DNA from: Polytrichum commune
Taxonomy: Eukaryota > Streptophyta > Polytrichopsida > Polytrichales > Polytrichaceae
Assembly: GCA_950295325.1 (NCBI GenBank)
Contig: OX485805.1
Location: forward strand, 40,785,501 to 40,849,500
Reading direction: 5' to 3'
DNA: 64,000 nucleotides
Of the stretch, positions 1-10,739 are shown in pieces (within the stretch, counting starts at the first letter, position 1; every line of letters starts with the position of its first letter). Made by a program: the position numbers and the translations under genes. The notes beneath the pieces are model-generated. The model was not told where the DNA came from and did not search any database. It saw only the letters and a list, made by a program, of their open reading frames with translations.

Positions 1-700
1 ACACTCCGGATGGAAATTCTTCCAAGGCCTCGCATCCCCACATGTCGAGTTTCTTCAAACTTGTCAAACCCCCTAATCCTTCCGCCGGAATCTTCTTCAA
101 CGATTTGCATCGAGCAAAATTCAATTCTTCCAACGCCACGAGCGTGCACACTCCGGATGGAAATTCTTCCAAGGCCTCGCATTCCCTCATGTGGAGTTTC
201 TTCAAACTTGTCAAACCCCCTAATCCTCTCGGAATCTTCTTCAACGATGTGCATAGAGCGAAATTCAATTCTTCCAACGCCACGAGCGTGCACACTCCGG
301 ATGGAAATTCTTCCAAGGCCTCGCATTCCCACATGTCGAGTTTCTTCAAACTTTTCAAACCCCCTAATCCTTCCGGAATCTTCTTCAATGATTTGCATCG
401 AGAGAAATTCAATTCCTCCAATGCCACGAGCTTGCACACTCCGGATGGAAATTCTTCCAAGGCCTTGCATTCCCACATGTGGAGTTTCTTCAAACTTGTC
501 AAACCCCCTAATCCTCCCGGAATCTTCTTCAACGATTTGCATCGAGCGAAATTCAATTCCTCCAACGCCACGAGCTTGCACACTCCGGATGGAAATTCTT
601 CCAAGGCCTCGCATTCCCACATGATAAGTTTCTTCAAATTTGTCAAACCTCCTAATGCTCCCGGAATCTTCTTTAAGGATTTGCATTTACTAATGCATAA
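1..700 (-). repeat. 144-bp tandem repeat encoding paired LRRs (copy 1)
   Basis: Near-identical units recur every 144 bp, as seen from CACACTCCGGATGG recurring near 1, 145, 289, 433 and 577. Each unit encodes two 24-residue LRRs. One unit has a 3-bp in-frame insertion near 80. The array continues past the left edge. Confidence 0.9.
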
Positions 701-1080
701 TTCCTCCAAGGAGATTATGCTTTGAAGTTCATTTGGAAACTCATCCAATGTTTCACACCCTACAAAGTGTAATGCTTTCAAAGTTGTGAAATGGAGAACA
801 TCGAATGGAAAAGAGTTTGTGATTTGACATTTGTATATTTCAAGTACACTTAATTTCTTCAAATTTTGTTTCGCAATCTCTTTGAAATCATTGTTGAATG
901 TTTTGAAGTGGATCTTCAACCTTTTGAGTTTGGTGGCTCCATTGAGGATAGCAAAAAGAAGGTGCACATCCTCGCAATTGTGAACACTTAACAATCGTAG
1001 ATCATGCGCTTGTACAATTGGTGCGAATGTCACTCCTTTCTCAAAACTTGTAAACGACATGCCTTCAATTGATTTTGTGT
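1..1080 (-). CDS. LRR exon of PK-NBS-LRR receptor copy 1 (partial, runs off left edge)
   Basis: This is the third exon of the copy 1 receptor. It opens with a linker (about 1080-720) and continues into leucine-rich repeats with alternating 24-residue patterns, one ending CEALEEFPSGVC and the next CKSLKKIPGGLGG. Five 144-bp double repeats are visible before the window edge, so the C-terminus is missing. LRRs of NLR receptors sense ligands and hold the NB-ARC inactive. The reading frame is open here, but the acceptor differs from copy 2. Copy 2 has CAG followed by GACACA. Copy 1 has CAAG, which moves the usable AG one base downstream and, after the in-phase NB-ARC donor, leads quickly to TGA. 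Unless another acceptor is used, the LRR would not be made. Compared with copy 2, an in-frame deletion of about 13 codons lies near 900. Confidence 0.75.
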
Positions 1081-1225
1081 CTTGCGTGGAAAACAAACGT
1101 TAGACTACGGAAATTTTATTTTAAATCTTAATTTATTATTGCTCATGGTTACAATTCTCAATGTCAAGACATAACTTCATGTATGATATTAGAAAGAAAA
1201 AAATGCCTACGTTTGTGTGACATAC

Positions 1226-2290
1226 CTTTTGATTACAATAATCAATGAATGCTGATGAAGAAAAATCCCATATTCGAGAGCCTTGGTATTCTTTTTCCAC
1301 AATCATACGACCCATATTTTGCAATTGATCATGCATATCCAAAACACCATTTTCATCAACTTTCAACAACGATTTGTCTTGCAGCTTCTCAAAAACGCGT
1401 TCTCTAATGTCTTCATCATCATCATCATCATCAAAGCATCTAAGTATTCTCTCCTTTGTAAATGGCAAGCCACCAATACTTGAGTCTTTGCAAAAGAAAC
1501 AACATAAATCCATGAACATCTTTTTTTCCCTTTCATCGAGCTCATCAAAACTGATTCTCAATGTGTTCCAAATTCTTTCATCTTCACTTCCATCATGCCT
1601 TGCCCTCAACAATCTTTGCATTCTTCGCTCCCATATTCTTAAACGTCTCTCCCCATTTAAAGAACTACCCATCACCTCTAAACTCAACGGGAGTCCATCA
1701 CAAGCCTTCACAATTTCTTGAACAACATATTTCAAGTAAGGCAAGCATGGTTGGTTGGTTGTACAAAATGCATGCATCGAAAATAATTCCAAAGATTGTT
1801 GCCCATCAAGGGTTTGCACCTCTACTTTGCCAACCACGGGTATGTATGCTTCCAAGGAATTCCATTCACGAGAAGTGGCAATGAATTTACTTCCATCACC
1901 ATGTTGAAATTCACGATTGCCCAATAGTTCCTCGAGTTGGCTTGCTTTACCAACATTGTCTACAACAATAAGAATTTTTTGCGTGCATTGCAATTGGGTC
2001 AAAATCTCTCGTCCTTCTATTAATGGTATGGTTTTGGGTAACGCTTTCCCATCTTGTAACTTGTATCGCACTACCAAACTACAACTTTCATCTTTGAAGT
2101 CATTCACAAAGACCATCGCTTCAAATTGGTTGGAGATTTGATCACTTAAAGCAACCGCAAACGTTGACTTGCCAATTCCGCCCATGCCCACAAACCCCAA
2201 ACTACCAACATCTTGAAGGAGTTTTTCCAATTTTGGTATCTTTTCTTTCAAGCCAATCAATTTGGATTCCCCATTTGTGTTGTTTTCCAC
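1226..2290 (-). CDS. NB-ARC exon of PK-NBS-LRR receptor copy 1
   Basis: The second exon, 355 codons, encodes the nucleotide-binding switch of an NLR. Motifs in order, by exon residue: P-loop GMGGIGKST (35-43), Walker B/kinase-2 LIVVDNV (107-113), RNBS-B GSKFIATSR (133-141), GLPL as CDGLPLSLEV (197-206), an acidic run near 287, and MHD as DMHDQL (318-323). All are intact. It begins after a TAG acceptor at 2291 and ends at a GTATGT donor at 1225. Both junctions are phase 0 and join in frame to the kinase exon. No TIR or coiled-coil domain is present, because the kinase takes the N-terminal place. Copy 2 (22174-23231) is nearly identical but broken. Confidence 0.88.
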
Positions 2291-2453
2291 CTACAAGAAT
2301 GTCAATATACCAAGTTAATTCAATGTTATTCAACAAAACTCATAAATCACATGAGGTCTTATATTGTTTTGCACTATCAAGTTTTTATTATTACCATTGA
2401 TTAAGATACATCCAACTTGCTTTGCAAATAAATATTGACAAAGTAAAATTCAC

Positions 2454-4211
2454 CTCATGTAGCGTTTGATTCGACAATATGGATTTTGTTTCCTCTTCGA
2501 TTCTTGATAATGAGGTGTTACTACCAAGCTTCAAAGCTTTGGAAGCAAATTGTGATAAGCATTGGCTGAAGGTGATATACATATTACACCACAAGAATAA
2601 AATGACCCACCAAACACGATCAAATTTGAGCCTTCTCCACCATTCCCTTGGAATAGTCATGAAGATTGCATCATTCTTTAATTTTCTCAAAGTCTTGAGA
2701 ATATCAAGAAATACCGGCCTTTTTGAAGGTTCTGTGGACCAACATTGTTGTATCAATGATTTCAATCCTTCTGAACAAGCTTGAGGAAGTTTGGGTCTCT
2801 CACCGTTCAAGATGGAGTTCTTATAGTTACGAAAAAGAACATGATCAAAATTTTTTTTTCCTAAAATGATCTTGGAGCACATCATGCCGAAACTAAACAC
2901 ATCGGTTTTGAATACATCTACCTTTGAATTTGTTTCAAGAACCTCAGGTGCCATATACCCAGGTGTTCCATATTTCCCACCAATAAGCACCTCTGAAGAG
3001 CTTGGCACTTCAATTTTGGAAATACCAAAATCAACCAGCTTCACATGCATATGTTTCTCACTCGCTAAATCATTTGAAGCTAAAACAACATTATCAGGCT
3101 TCAAGTCACAATGGGCGACTTTCATATCGTGAAGGTAGCACATTCCACTTGCAATTTGCAACATAATCTCAATTGCATTTTCTTCATTGAACGAATTTTG
3201 TTGATGTAAGAACTGTGACAAGTCCATAGTTCCTCGTTCAGTGACGATTTCAAACTCTTCATTTTCTTTGCCTTGATTGTTGTCCCTCATAAGGCCACAA
3301 CAAAACAATTTGATGATATTCGGATGATTCAGTCCTCCCAATATACCCGCCTCTTTCCAAATGATTTTTTTATGCTCTTGGCCATTGACTTTGATCACCT
3401 TTGTGACAGTCTCCATTCCTAACCATTGTGTGGAATATACCTTTCCCGATGCACCTTTACCCAAGCGAACACGTGGCTTATCATATTCGGGGCGAGGATA
3501 GTCATGAGGAAAGATAATGCTATCCAATTCACCACCTTCGGCCCTTGCAAGACCCTTTACTCGTCCCATTAGATACCGTACAAGCATGCAATCTCTGCAA
3601 CTTGCACTTTTGCACATTTCCAAGTGCTTTGAAAACCTTTCATACATTGAATTATGGTCCTCTGCAACTTCATCGATGCATGTTGGAAAAAATGTCGTAG
3701 AGCTTTCAATCTTCAAAATTTCAGCTTCTCGACTAGGAAAAACATGGCGAAGTATGTTGCACATTGTGTGGAAAGAACATTCAAAGTCCTCCAGAAGCTC
3801 TCTGAAGGTCTCTTTGTTATTCATTTGCTTCACCACAACCTGACACCAATCATCCTTGCAACATTCTTCTATCACACATTTTGCCTTCTTCACAACGAGG
3901 AGCATGTCTTCCTCCACTCGACCAAAGACTTTCCCATGTGAATTATTGGTGATCGTTTCAATTCCTTGCACACCCTTGCGTAAATTGTCCAATAAATTTT
4001 CACATTGCCGTCTATTCAAGACTTCCTTTAACAATGATAAGTTGGGAAAATTTGCGATCTCCATTGGTACCTGTAGAAAGTTTGTCATTTTCAACACCGG
4101 TGTTTTTTGTTCCGTTGTCGTTTCCGTTAAATCATTGTTGTCAAAAATACTCTTTGTGAAGAACGAGTAGTATACACATGCAAGCACACTCATAATGAGA
4201 TGCAAAATCAA
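2454..4211 (-). CDS. Protein kinase exon (N-terminus) of PK-NBS-LRR receptor copy 1
   Basis: The first exon, 586 codons, starts at the ATG at 4211. Residues 1-18 are hydrophobic and could be a signal anchor. Residues 40-240 are an unassigned helical, Cys-rich region. The kinase domain covers about 247-512: glycine loop GKGASGKV (251-258), candidate ATP lysine near 271, catalytic loop HCDLKPDN (367-374), DFG (394-396) and APE (421-423). The Arg before the catalytic Asp is Cys, so this is a non-RD kinase, as in many plant immune kinases. A Trp-rich hydrophobic segment at 533-548 may span a membrane. The exon ends at a phase-0 donor (2453) and joins the NB-ARC exon. This order matches the PK-NBS-LRR (PNL) class described in mosses. 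Gene identity is strong; the ligand and outputs are unknown. Confidence 0.87.
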
Positions 4212-7200
4212 GGGTTATGATCAGTTTTTAAAGATGATTTTCCAATATATAAAGCTTCTCAATATACTTTTTAGAAAAATGTGCTAGCAACCTCAATCAA
4301 ATATGGTGACATTGAGGTGCTCACATGGCAATGATATAAAAAAGATGTTTCCATTGCCTAATAGAAAGAAAGATTGACATGATTATAGGAACCCCTAAGG
4401 GATTAAGAGGCCATAATCCAGTCTCAAGGTGCTTTTGATATTATTTTTGGTGTGGAGAATTTTTATTTTTATTGGATTTCTTCCTCCCATAGCTTGTATA
4501 CAAGTATTCTATATAAATACCCAAGTTATGAAAATACATATTTTGAATATTATTATTCTTAAATCTCATTTCATAATTATAACTAGTTAACATTTATATA
4601 GATGCAAGCTCAATGAACATTTTTAAATGTTTGCCATGAACTCAATCATCTAGCATATGTTGTACATGAGATAGCAAGAATTTGTTGACTACACTCGCAG
4701 AGAATTAGAATCAATCAATTGAGAGATGTGGCAAGATTTAAACCTGATAAAATGAAAAATCTTGGAGAATTGTTTGAAGTGAATAGCCTCCCTTGGTGCT
4801 CTCAGACTTTGAAGTCTTATGTTCACCATGGAAAATGCTCAACGCTTGTTATGAAGTGAGCATAATGCATGTTCAAGCTTAGCAATAGTTGCAAAGTTTT
4901 GTAGCTTAAATCCCTAACACCTAAACAAGTTGGCTGCAAGACATTGTTGATTTGCCTCCTATGAATTCATTCGCATATGACTTTTGATTTTTGATATTTA
5001 CAAACACCTGCACATGGTCATCATTGAATTTAAGGTAAAAACCATCTAGAAGTGCAATGTTGTAACTGCTACTCTGTCTCATGCAACTAAGCTCAACAAA
5101 GCAAACCTCTCTTCACAAATCCATCGCGACAACTATTTCATTACCTTATGAGGACAAATTAAACATCACGCATACTACTTTAGGTCAACCACTATGCATC
5201 AAGAAGGAATGCTCCCTATATCCCATATTCTACAGATGTATTACACAGACAAAAAGTGAATCTTATACAAGCCATATGGAGACCACCTTCAAAACATCAA
5301 ATCAAGAATTTCATGTTGGTCTCGTAATGACTCTTCATAACATTTAATAACCTAGAGAAACAAATAGTAGCAAGTCCTCATACACCCATACAATGAAAGC
5401 AATACATGCACAGAAAGTCTTTCTATGTCGAATACAACACAAAACAATTCTATGCCTTTGACTAGGACAAAGTAGTGCAAAAAATGCATAGAATGAGACT
5501 CTAGGCACTAGGTAGCAAAACTCATTACAACATAGTTGAACACACATGGTAATCTAATGAAGGGGCTACACCAAAGTGAACATTGTGCTACGTCCAAAAG
5601 GGAAACCCCCCAAGTATGGCTTACGATGAGTGGTAGCCATGTTAAGGGGTCCATTAAGTAATTTGCTAAGCCATGTATAAATTTATAGTTGACTCATCCC
5701 ACGAGACTATTTCGGGATCTCTAATATTGACTCCGAGTGTAATTTGTTCCCCCAAAAAAATGTGGTATATGGGGTTCTAAAGATTCAACTTCAACTTACA
5801 AGGCTACCACAAATTCTTGGCTCTATACATGCCACGGTCTCAAAACTTGAACCAACTAATACACTACACAATAAGACCACTCTCAAAACAACACATCAAT
5901 AAACTCAAATCTTAATATAGACTTGATCATACCCACAAGAACCACTTTTCTAGGAAGGTTTGAACAATTTTCCACTTGAAGCATTCACAGTTATCTATCT
6001 TGATGTAGTGTATTGATGCACTCATTGGAGAAAGTTTGATACCTCCCCGACGTCTACAACACCACTAAAACATGTCCACTACTGGATTAACCTCATAATC
6101 CAAACTCCGTGTGCCCAACAAAGATGAAGCCAATCATTGAATAAAACAAAACATTTAACTCAATATTATTCTACCTCCCAATACTCCAATGACACAAGTC
6201 CATATTTTTAACAATTTTGCAACATGTTAAGGATTTTTCAAGTGTCTCCCAAGCGGCCATTTCCCTTTGATAGGCTCCAATGAAGAACAATTCCATAGCA
6301 AACATGGCCATGGTCTATTCTTCTAGAAACACAAGTAATCCTTCCTTGAATCCTAGTAATAGGCATTAAAAGAAAAATGATGACAACATACCATGGTGTT
6401 AAGATGAGATGTTAAGTACCAAATGCACACAGAATAGTACAGAGATGCATGGCTCATACTACAAATCACTAGCGCACCACGACATAGTGTTGAGTTGGTA
6501 CAAACAACCCAACACAACTCTAGCACCCACGCACTCTATATTAGGTAGTAAACAAGATTCATTCACTGTAAGTTGGAAGGACGGCCAACCTCTTGCACAA
6601 CGAGAATGGGAGGGAGCCTCTTACCACAAGAAAGGAAAGAGTCGAAAGAAAGGGAATAAGTTAGTCTACGGATGAGGCTCAACCTAAGAGTTATCATCAT
6701 CTAAGTGAGTGTGCTTAACAATTACGAGACTAGGCACTAAAGGGTAATAGTGTTGTCATTGGACTCCCATCTTGAGGGATTTTGGCGAACTAACCCATAC
6801 ACTCGTTCCTTGTTGGATGCCTGAACCCTTACCTCCTAGGAACCAATGTATGGATTGTTTTGCCCCAGCCCACCTTGAGGTGGGTGGGTCATACTGATCT
6901 CCCTCTTCTTTTTATGTTTACTGGTGTGCCTTTGTCAAATTGGTGAGTCACTTAAATTGGGGAACCACTGATGAGTAAGTAAATTAATGAAGGGGGGGAA
7001 AATCTCCTAACTTAGTGATCATTAGTTCAGAATGCAAACAAAGAAAGTTTCCGGAGCATCTTAGCACTCCCAGAGCCAAAGTTGGGGGGGGGGGGGGTGT
7101 TAGCCTTGTGGACCCCAACAGTGTGTCCAGAAGCGCTAGGTTGGCAACCCAACGCCCCAGTGTCCGGGGAGGATTTTGAACATAATCGGTCAAAATCCTA

Positions 7201-8815
7201 TTGTTTCTAAGTTCAATTGGTTATATGTTGTGATTTTTCGGTTTTTCTTTATTAATTTGAGGTATATTCAATAGATTCCTCTAAAATGATTGGTAATTTT
7301 CCTGAAGTGTTGAGCTTCAACTGGTTATTCCTCAAACTCAATCAGTTCATCTGTAAGTAGTTGTTGGTTCTCCCCGTTCGTTGCAACGCCCAATCCAACG
7401 GGGACGCAATACAAACGAGCATGACGAGCATGAACATGATGACAAAGTCCAGGCAAACATGATGGAATCAGGAAAATTGTCACTAGATTTACCTTCTATA
7501 ACTTATGCATTCAACTCTGACTCTGAAACTTGAAACGACTATCTGCGTTCTAACGTCACCTAATCCCCACCATTCTAAGAAATAACATGGCATCCAAGAA
7601 ATGACATTACATTCACAAAATAGCACCATATTGCTAAGAAATATGTTCTCATATTTTCTACTAAAGGCAATTGTATGCAGTGTCACAATACACTATGCAA
7701 TTCAATTTGCAAAGTCAATTCTTCATAGTTACATGGTGGAGGACAACTTGTGTTCGGATCACTTAACCCATCTAATCTATGACTCTTTGGACCACAACAA
7801 TCTTACTACCGTTCTTCCTTCGATATTTCACTTTGAGCGTTGTCACTTTAGATTTGCTCTTACCAGGTCAATTATGAATAGTTTGAGCTTTGGCCGAAAT
7901 TTTGTCAAATCGGAAGTATCAAACTCCCAAGATTTGCAAGTTCAAGCTGTCAACTCAAGCTACAGTACAAAGAATGCTTAGTTACCATTCCCGCTTTGAA
8001 ATCTCAGTTTGAACATGGCAACTTTGCACTTGCTCAACCCTTGGAGAGCTTGAGGAATAGTCAAGCTCTCTTTACTTTGAGCTTGGGATGGAAGCTGCGA
8101 GTATCAAAACCTTAGAAACGTGCAAGATCTCAACTCAAGCTCTAGTGTAAAGGTGGACTAAGATAACCAACCAATTCATATTCTATTCGATTGATGCAAT
8201 TCAAAGCCCAAGTGTACCGTGCAATCATTACTTGGAGTTCGTAACTCCTCAAAATTCTTCAAGGCTCTTTGCAAAATTGCCTACTTGGGAAAGCCCACTA
8301 CTTGCACTAAACAACACTTTATTTTGAGCAATTAACTGCGGACAGATATATAGAAACCGATATCACATACCGAAGGCTTGGGATTGTCTAAATGTGGTGC
8401 AGTTGTATACAGCTCTAAATGTTGAAGATGAAACACTCGATCTTCAGCCGGATAGTAATTGTGGTGGGTAGCCCCACTGCTGCACGTCCGCACCCGCAAA
8501 ATCTCAAAATTTCTTGCAATAAGACGATTGCTCGGGTAACCTAGGGATAGTCACAAGAACCAAAACACACTTCTTCATTCTCTCTACACTCAAAAAGTGA
8601 AAAACCAATTGTGGAAGTTTGGGATTTCAGTGTGGAGGGATGATGAGTGCAGGCACAGTCCATATCACGCTCGGAAGTTCCTCTTGAGTGCAGGCTCCAA
8701 CAGCCGATGTGAACCAAAAGAAAAGCTTCCGAAAACAACCCACGAGAGTGCAGAACAGAAGAAAAGGTGCAGATCATAACACCACACCATCGGCACCTCT
8801 CAGCTGCGGCTCTGC
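4212..8815. other. Upstream flank of receptor copy 1; no recognisable gene
   Basis: About 4.6 kb of AT-rich sequence, nearly identical to 52845-57436. Short ORFs exist in both copies (for example 5081-5347 and 6409-6675, and 7601-7981), but their conservation is explained by recent duplication. None shows a known domain or a convincing gene structure. A poly-G run near 7085 differs slightly in length from its counterpart near 55719. Confidence 0.7.
4241..4256 (-). promoter_or_regulatory. Candidate TATA box of receptor copy 1
   Basis: On the minus strand a TATATATTGG stretch lies about 35 bp upstream of the kinase ATG and is preserved in copy 2 near 52877. The short distance would give a very short 5' UTR, so the assignment is tentative. 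Confidence 0.3.
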
Positions 8816-8949
8816 GAGGTGCGTGGGGGAATCATTGACTCCCGGAAAAGGTGATCGGAGACTGGGGAACTACAGCAACTTACATTCGGTTCGTGCTTAT
8901 CTTGTGATGAGTCAGAATGTACTATGTTTGGGACGGATCATCATGCAAC
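8816..8949. repeat. Direct repeat R1 (copy 1 flank)
   Basis: About 134 bp running from GAGGTGCGTGGGGG to GGATCATCATGCAAC. It recurs at 10291-10739 (split by a MITE), at 57437-57570 and at 59053-59181. The pair predates the locus duplication. It could be the remains of short terminal repeats or a simple tandem duplication. Confidence 0.7.
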
Positions 8950-9984
8950 CAATGGTTGGGGAAAAGCGACGGCTAGTTCATTATCAGCCGATGGATTTCC
9001 CCTCATGGCTGGTCCAAATTTCCAACCATCGGATGGCAATCCCACTGTAATTTCAAACCTCCGGCAATTAGCCGATGGACCAGAAAATGTCCCGGAAATG
9101 TAGCCAATTCTTCTTGTGAGTTACTGGATTTTAGCCCGAAGAAGTATTCAAATACTGGCCGATACCCGGGAAATGGTATCAAGTGAAATTAGAGGTTCTA
9201 AGTTTCATTCTATAGACTTGATTCGGGATGCTTTGGGTCGTGACTTGGAGAGTGCTTTGGACATTCAAAAATCTTATTCTGAAGCGGTTTGTAGTGCTTT
9301 AGAGGCAAGATTTGTTGATAATGACATTATAGATTGTTTTAAAATTCTTAATCGTTTACACATGCCTCGTAGACAAGTAGGTTTGGCTTCTTGGGGTGTT
9401 GTGGAGTTGGATAGGTTGTTGCAGCAATACGGTGTACAAAAAATGCAAGGAGTTCAAGTCCATATGTTAATATGGTAAGTCCATATATTAATATGTTAAG
9501 TTCCGCTATTTGTATAGCAATCCAGAGCAGTATTTGTCTGGGGCATCTGATGATGCACTTGAGGAAGTACCCTAAACCTTAAACTTTCTGAATTATGCAA
9601 CCTTTCCATGACCAAATCCAATTGTTTCTATGAAGAATTGGGGGACCCTTGGCCTTCAAGCGGTGAAGGCATTGCTAGGTTCAAGTCCTGCCAGGGATTT
9701 TAACTCTTCAAATTTAAAGTTTGGACAATGCCTTTCTTTTCACTTATTCAAGATTTTTTTTTCTTTCTAAGAAATGATTTCTAATAACTTTTCATACATT
9801 TTTTAAACAATTAGTGCCGACAATAACTCCATTTAATCGGATATTGGCCAATGAAAATATAGGCAATTGGCTGATTGATATTACAAAAGACCGGCTGTTG
9901 CCGATGTAAATTGGGAAAAATCCGACCCTTCGTAGCAACTACTGGCAATTAGCCACTAAGGCTTCAAAAACTTCCCGAACTCTG
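8950..9984 (+). mobile_element. Non-autonomous hAT-like element (1,035 bp) in copy 1 flank
   Basis: Flanked by an 8-bp duplication CATGCAAC (8942-8949 and 9985-9992). The duplicated flank of copy 2 near 57570 has the uninterrupted sequence, which acts as an empty site. The ends are weakly inverted (CAATGGTTGGGGAA against CAGAGTTCGGGAAG). An 8-bp target duplication and a transposase-like fragment inside (9116-9478) fit the hAT superfamily. Confidence 0.72.
9116..9478 (+). pseudogene. hAT transposase internal fragment (ZnF862-like)
   Basis: This 120-residue ORF resembles the mid-region of zinc-finger-862-like hAT transposases: a stretch around DLESALDIQKSYSEAVCSAL, then RFVDNDIIDCFKILN, then MPRRQVGLASWGV. 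It lacks the BED finger, the catalytic residues upstream and the C-terminal dimerisation domain, so it cannot encode a working transposase. It lies inside the 1,035-bp insertion. The assignment rests on pattern recall of the family and is moderate. Confidence 0.55.
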
Positions 9985-10290
9985 CATGCAACATACAGTA
10001 TGACAGTTTAATGTGCCTTGGTCTAAATTATGCAGTCTGCAACAGTGTCCGGGGGGGGGGAACCGACGAACCGACTGCGATGCTACTCACAGAAGAACCG
10101 GTCGAGTTTGAGAAATTACCGGTTGAAGTTCAAGACTACAGGAAGAGTACCCACCATTTTAGTGGAATCTCCGACATGTGCCTCAAAGAAATGAAGAAAC
10201 CCCAAAGATATATATCAACATGTGACCAGTTGGACTTGGACAGACTAGAATCTTACCGATTATGCCCAAATCTGGTTGACTCCCAAATAT

Positions 10291-10739
10291 GAGGTGCGTG
10301 GGGGAATCATTGACTCCGGGAAAAGGTGATCAGAGACTGGGGAACTTCAGCAACTTAGGTGGATGCCACACGAGAGCCAGAGGAAGTCTGAAACTTTCTC
10401 CAACTTGGCACTTTGCTTTTGAAAAGTCTCCTTTTCCTTGTTTTTCTTCTTAAACTGTGGACTTCCAGGCACTAGTGCCGGGTAGTATTGGACTACATTT
10501 ATTGTGCCATGTCACTCTACTTTATTGCCAAGTAGATCCCAACCCTAAATCCAAAGCAAAATCCAAAAGCTAAAAAGTCATTGTTGCCACTCCCCATACT
10601 TCCTCTCATGTGGCAACCACTTGCTCATTTGAACCAATGCTATTCATCCGCCGTTCCTCCCGTGTGGTTTGGGCCTTAGAATCGGTTCGTGCTTATCTTG
10701 CTGAGTCAGAATGTACTATGTTTTGGACGGATCATCATG
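10291..10739. repeat. Direct repeat R2 (copy 1 flank), interrupted by a MITE
   Basis: Second copy of the R1 repeat. The 318-bp element at 10358-10675 splits it; the matching repeat at 59053-59181 is uninterrupted. Similarity between the two locus copies ends at about 10739 and 59181, which marks the distal edge of the duplication. Confidence 0.7.
10358..10675. mobile_element. Tourist/Harbinger-like MITE (318 bp)
   Basis: Flanked by TTA on both sides (10355-10357 and 10676-10678). The ends are imperfect inverted repeats, GGTGGATGCCACACGAGAG against GGCCCAAACCACACGGGAG. The sequence near 59118 is an exact empty site. A TTA duplication suggests the PIF/Harbinger group. No coding capacity is seen. 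Confidence 0.65.

Noticed and set aside
10-725. Long plus-strand ORFs opposite the LRR array
   Set aside because: They are by-products of the 144-bp repeats on the minus strand; the same happens at 20014-21642. No domain and no start context.
5081-5347. 88-residue ORF conserved at 53718-53984
   Set aside because: Conservation follows from the recent duplication of the whole flank. There is no evidence of coding constraint.
9630-9705. tRNA-like sequence with GGTTCAAGTCC
   Set aside because: There is a B-box-like motif and a weak A-box, but no consistent acceptor stem or anticodon arm could be folded. It may be SINE-derived.
8816-10739. R1 and R2 as LTRs of a retrotransposon
   Set aside because: The repeats are only about 130 bp, the internal part is about 300 bp without insertions, and no primer-binding site, polypurine tract or gag/pol is seen.
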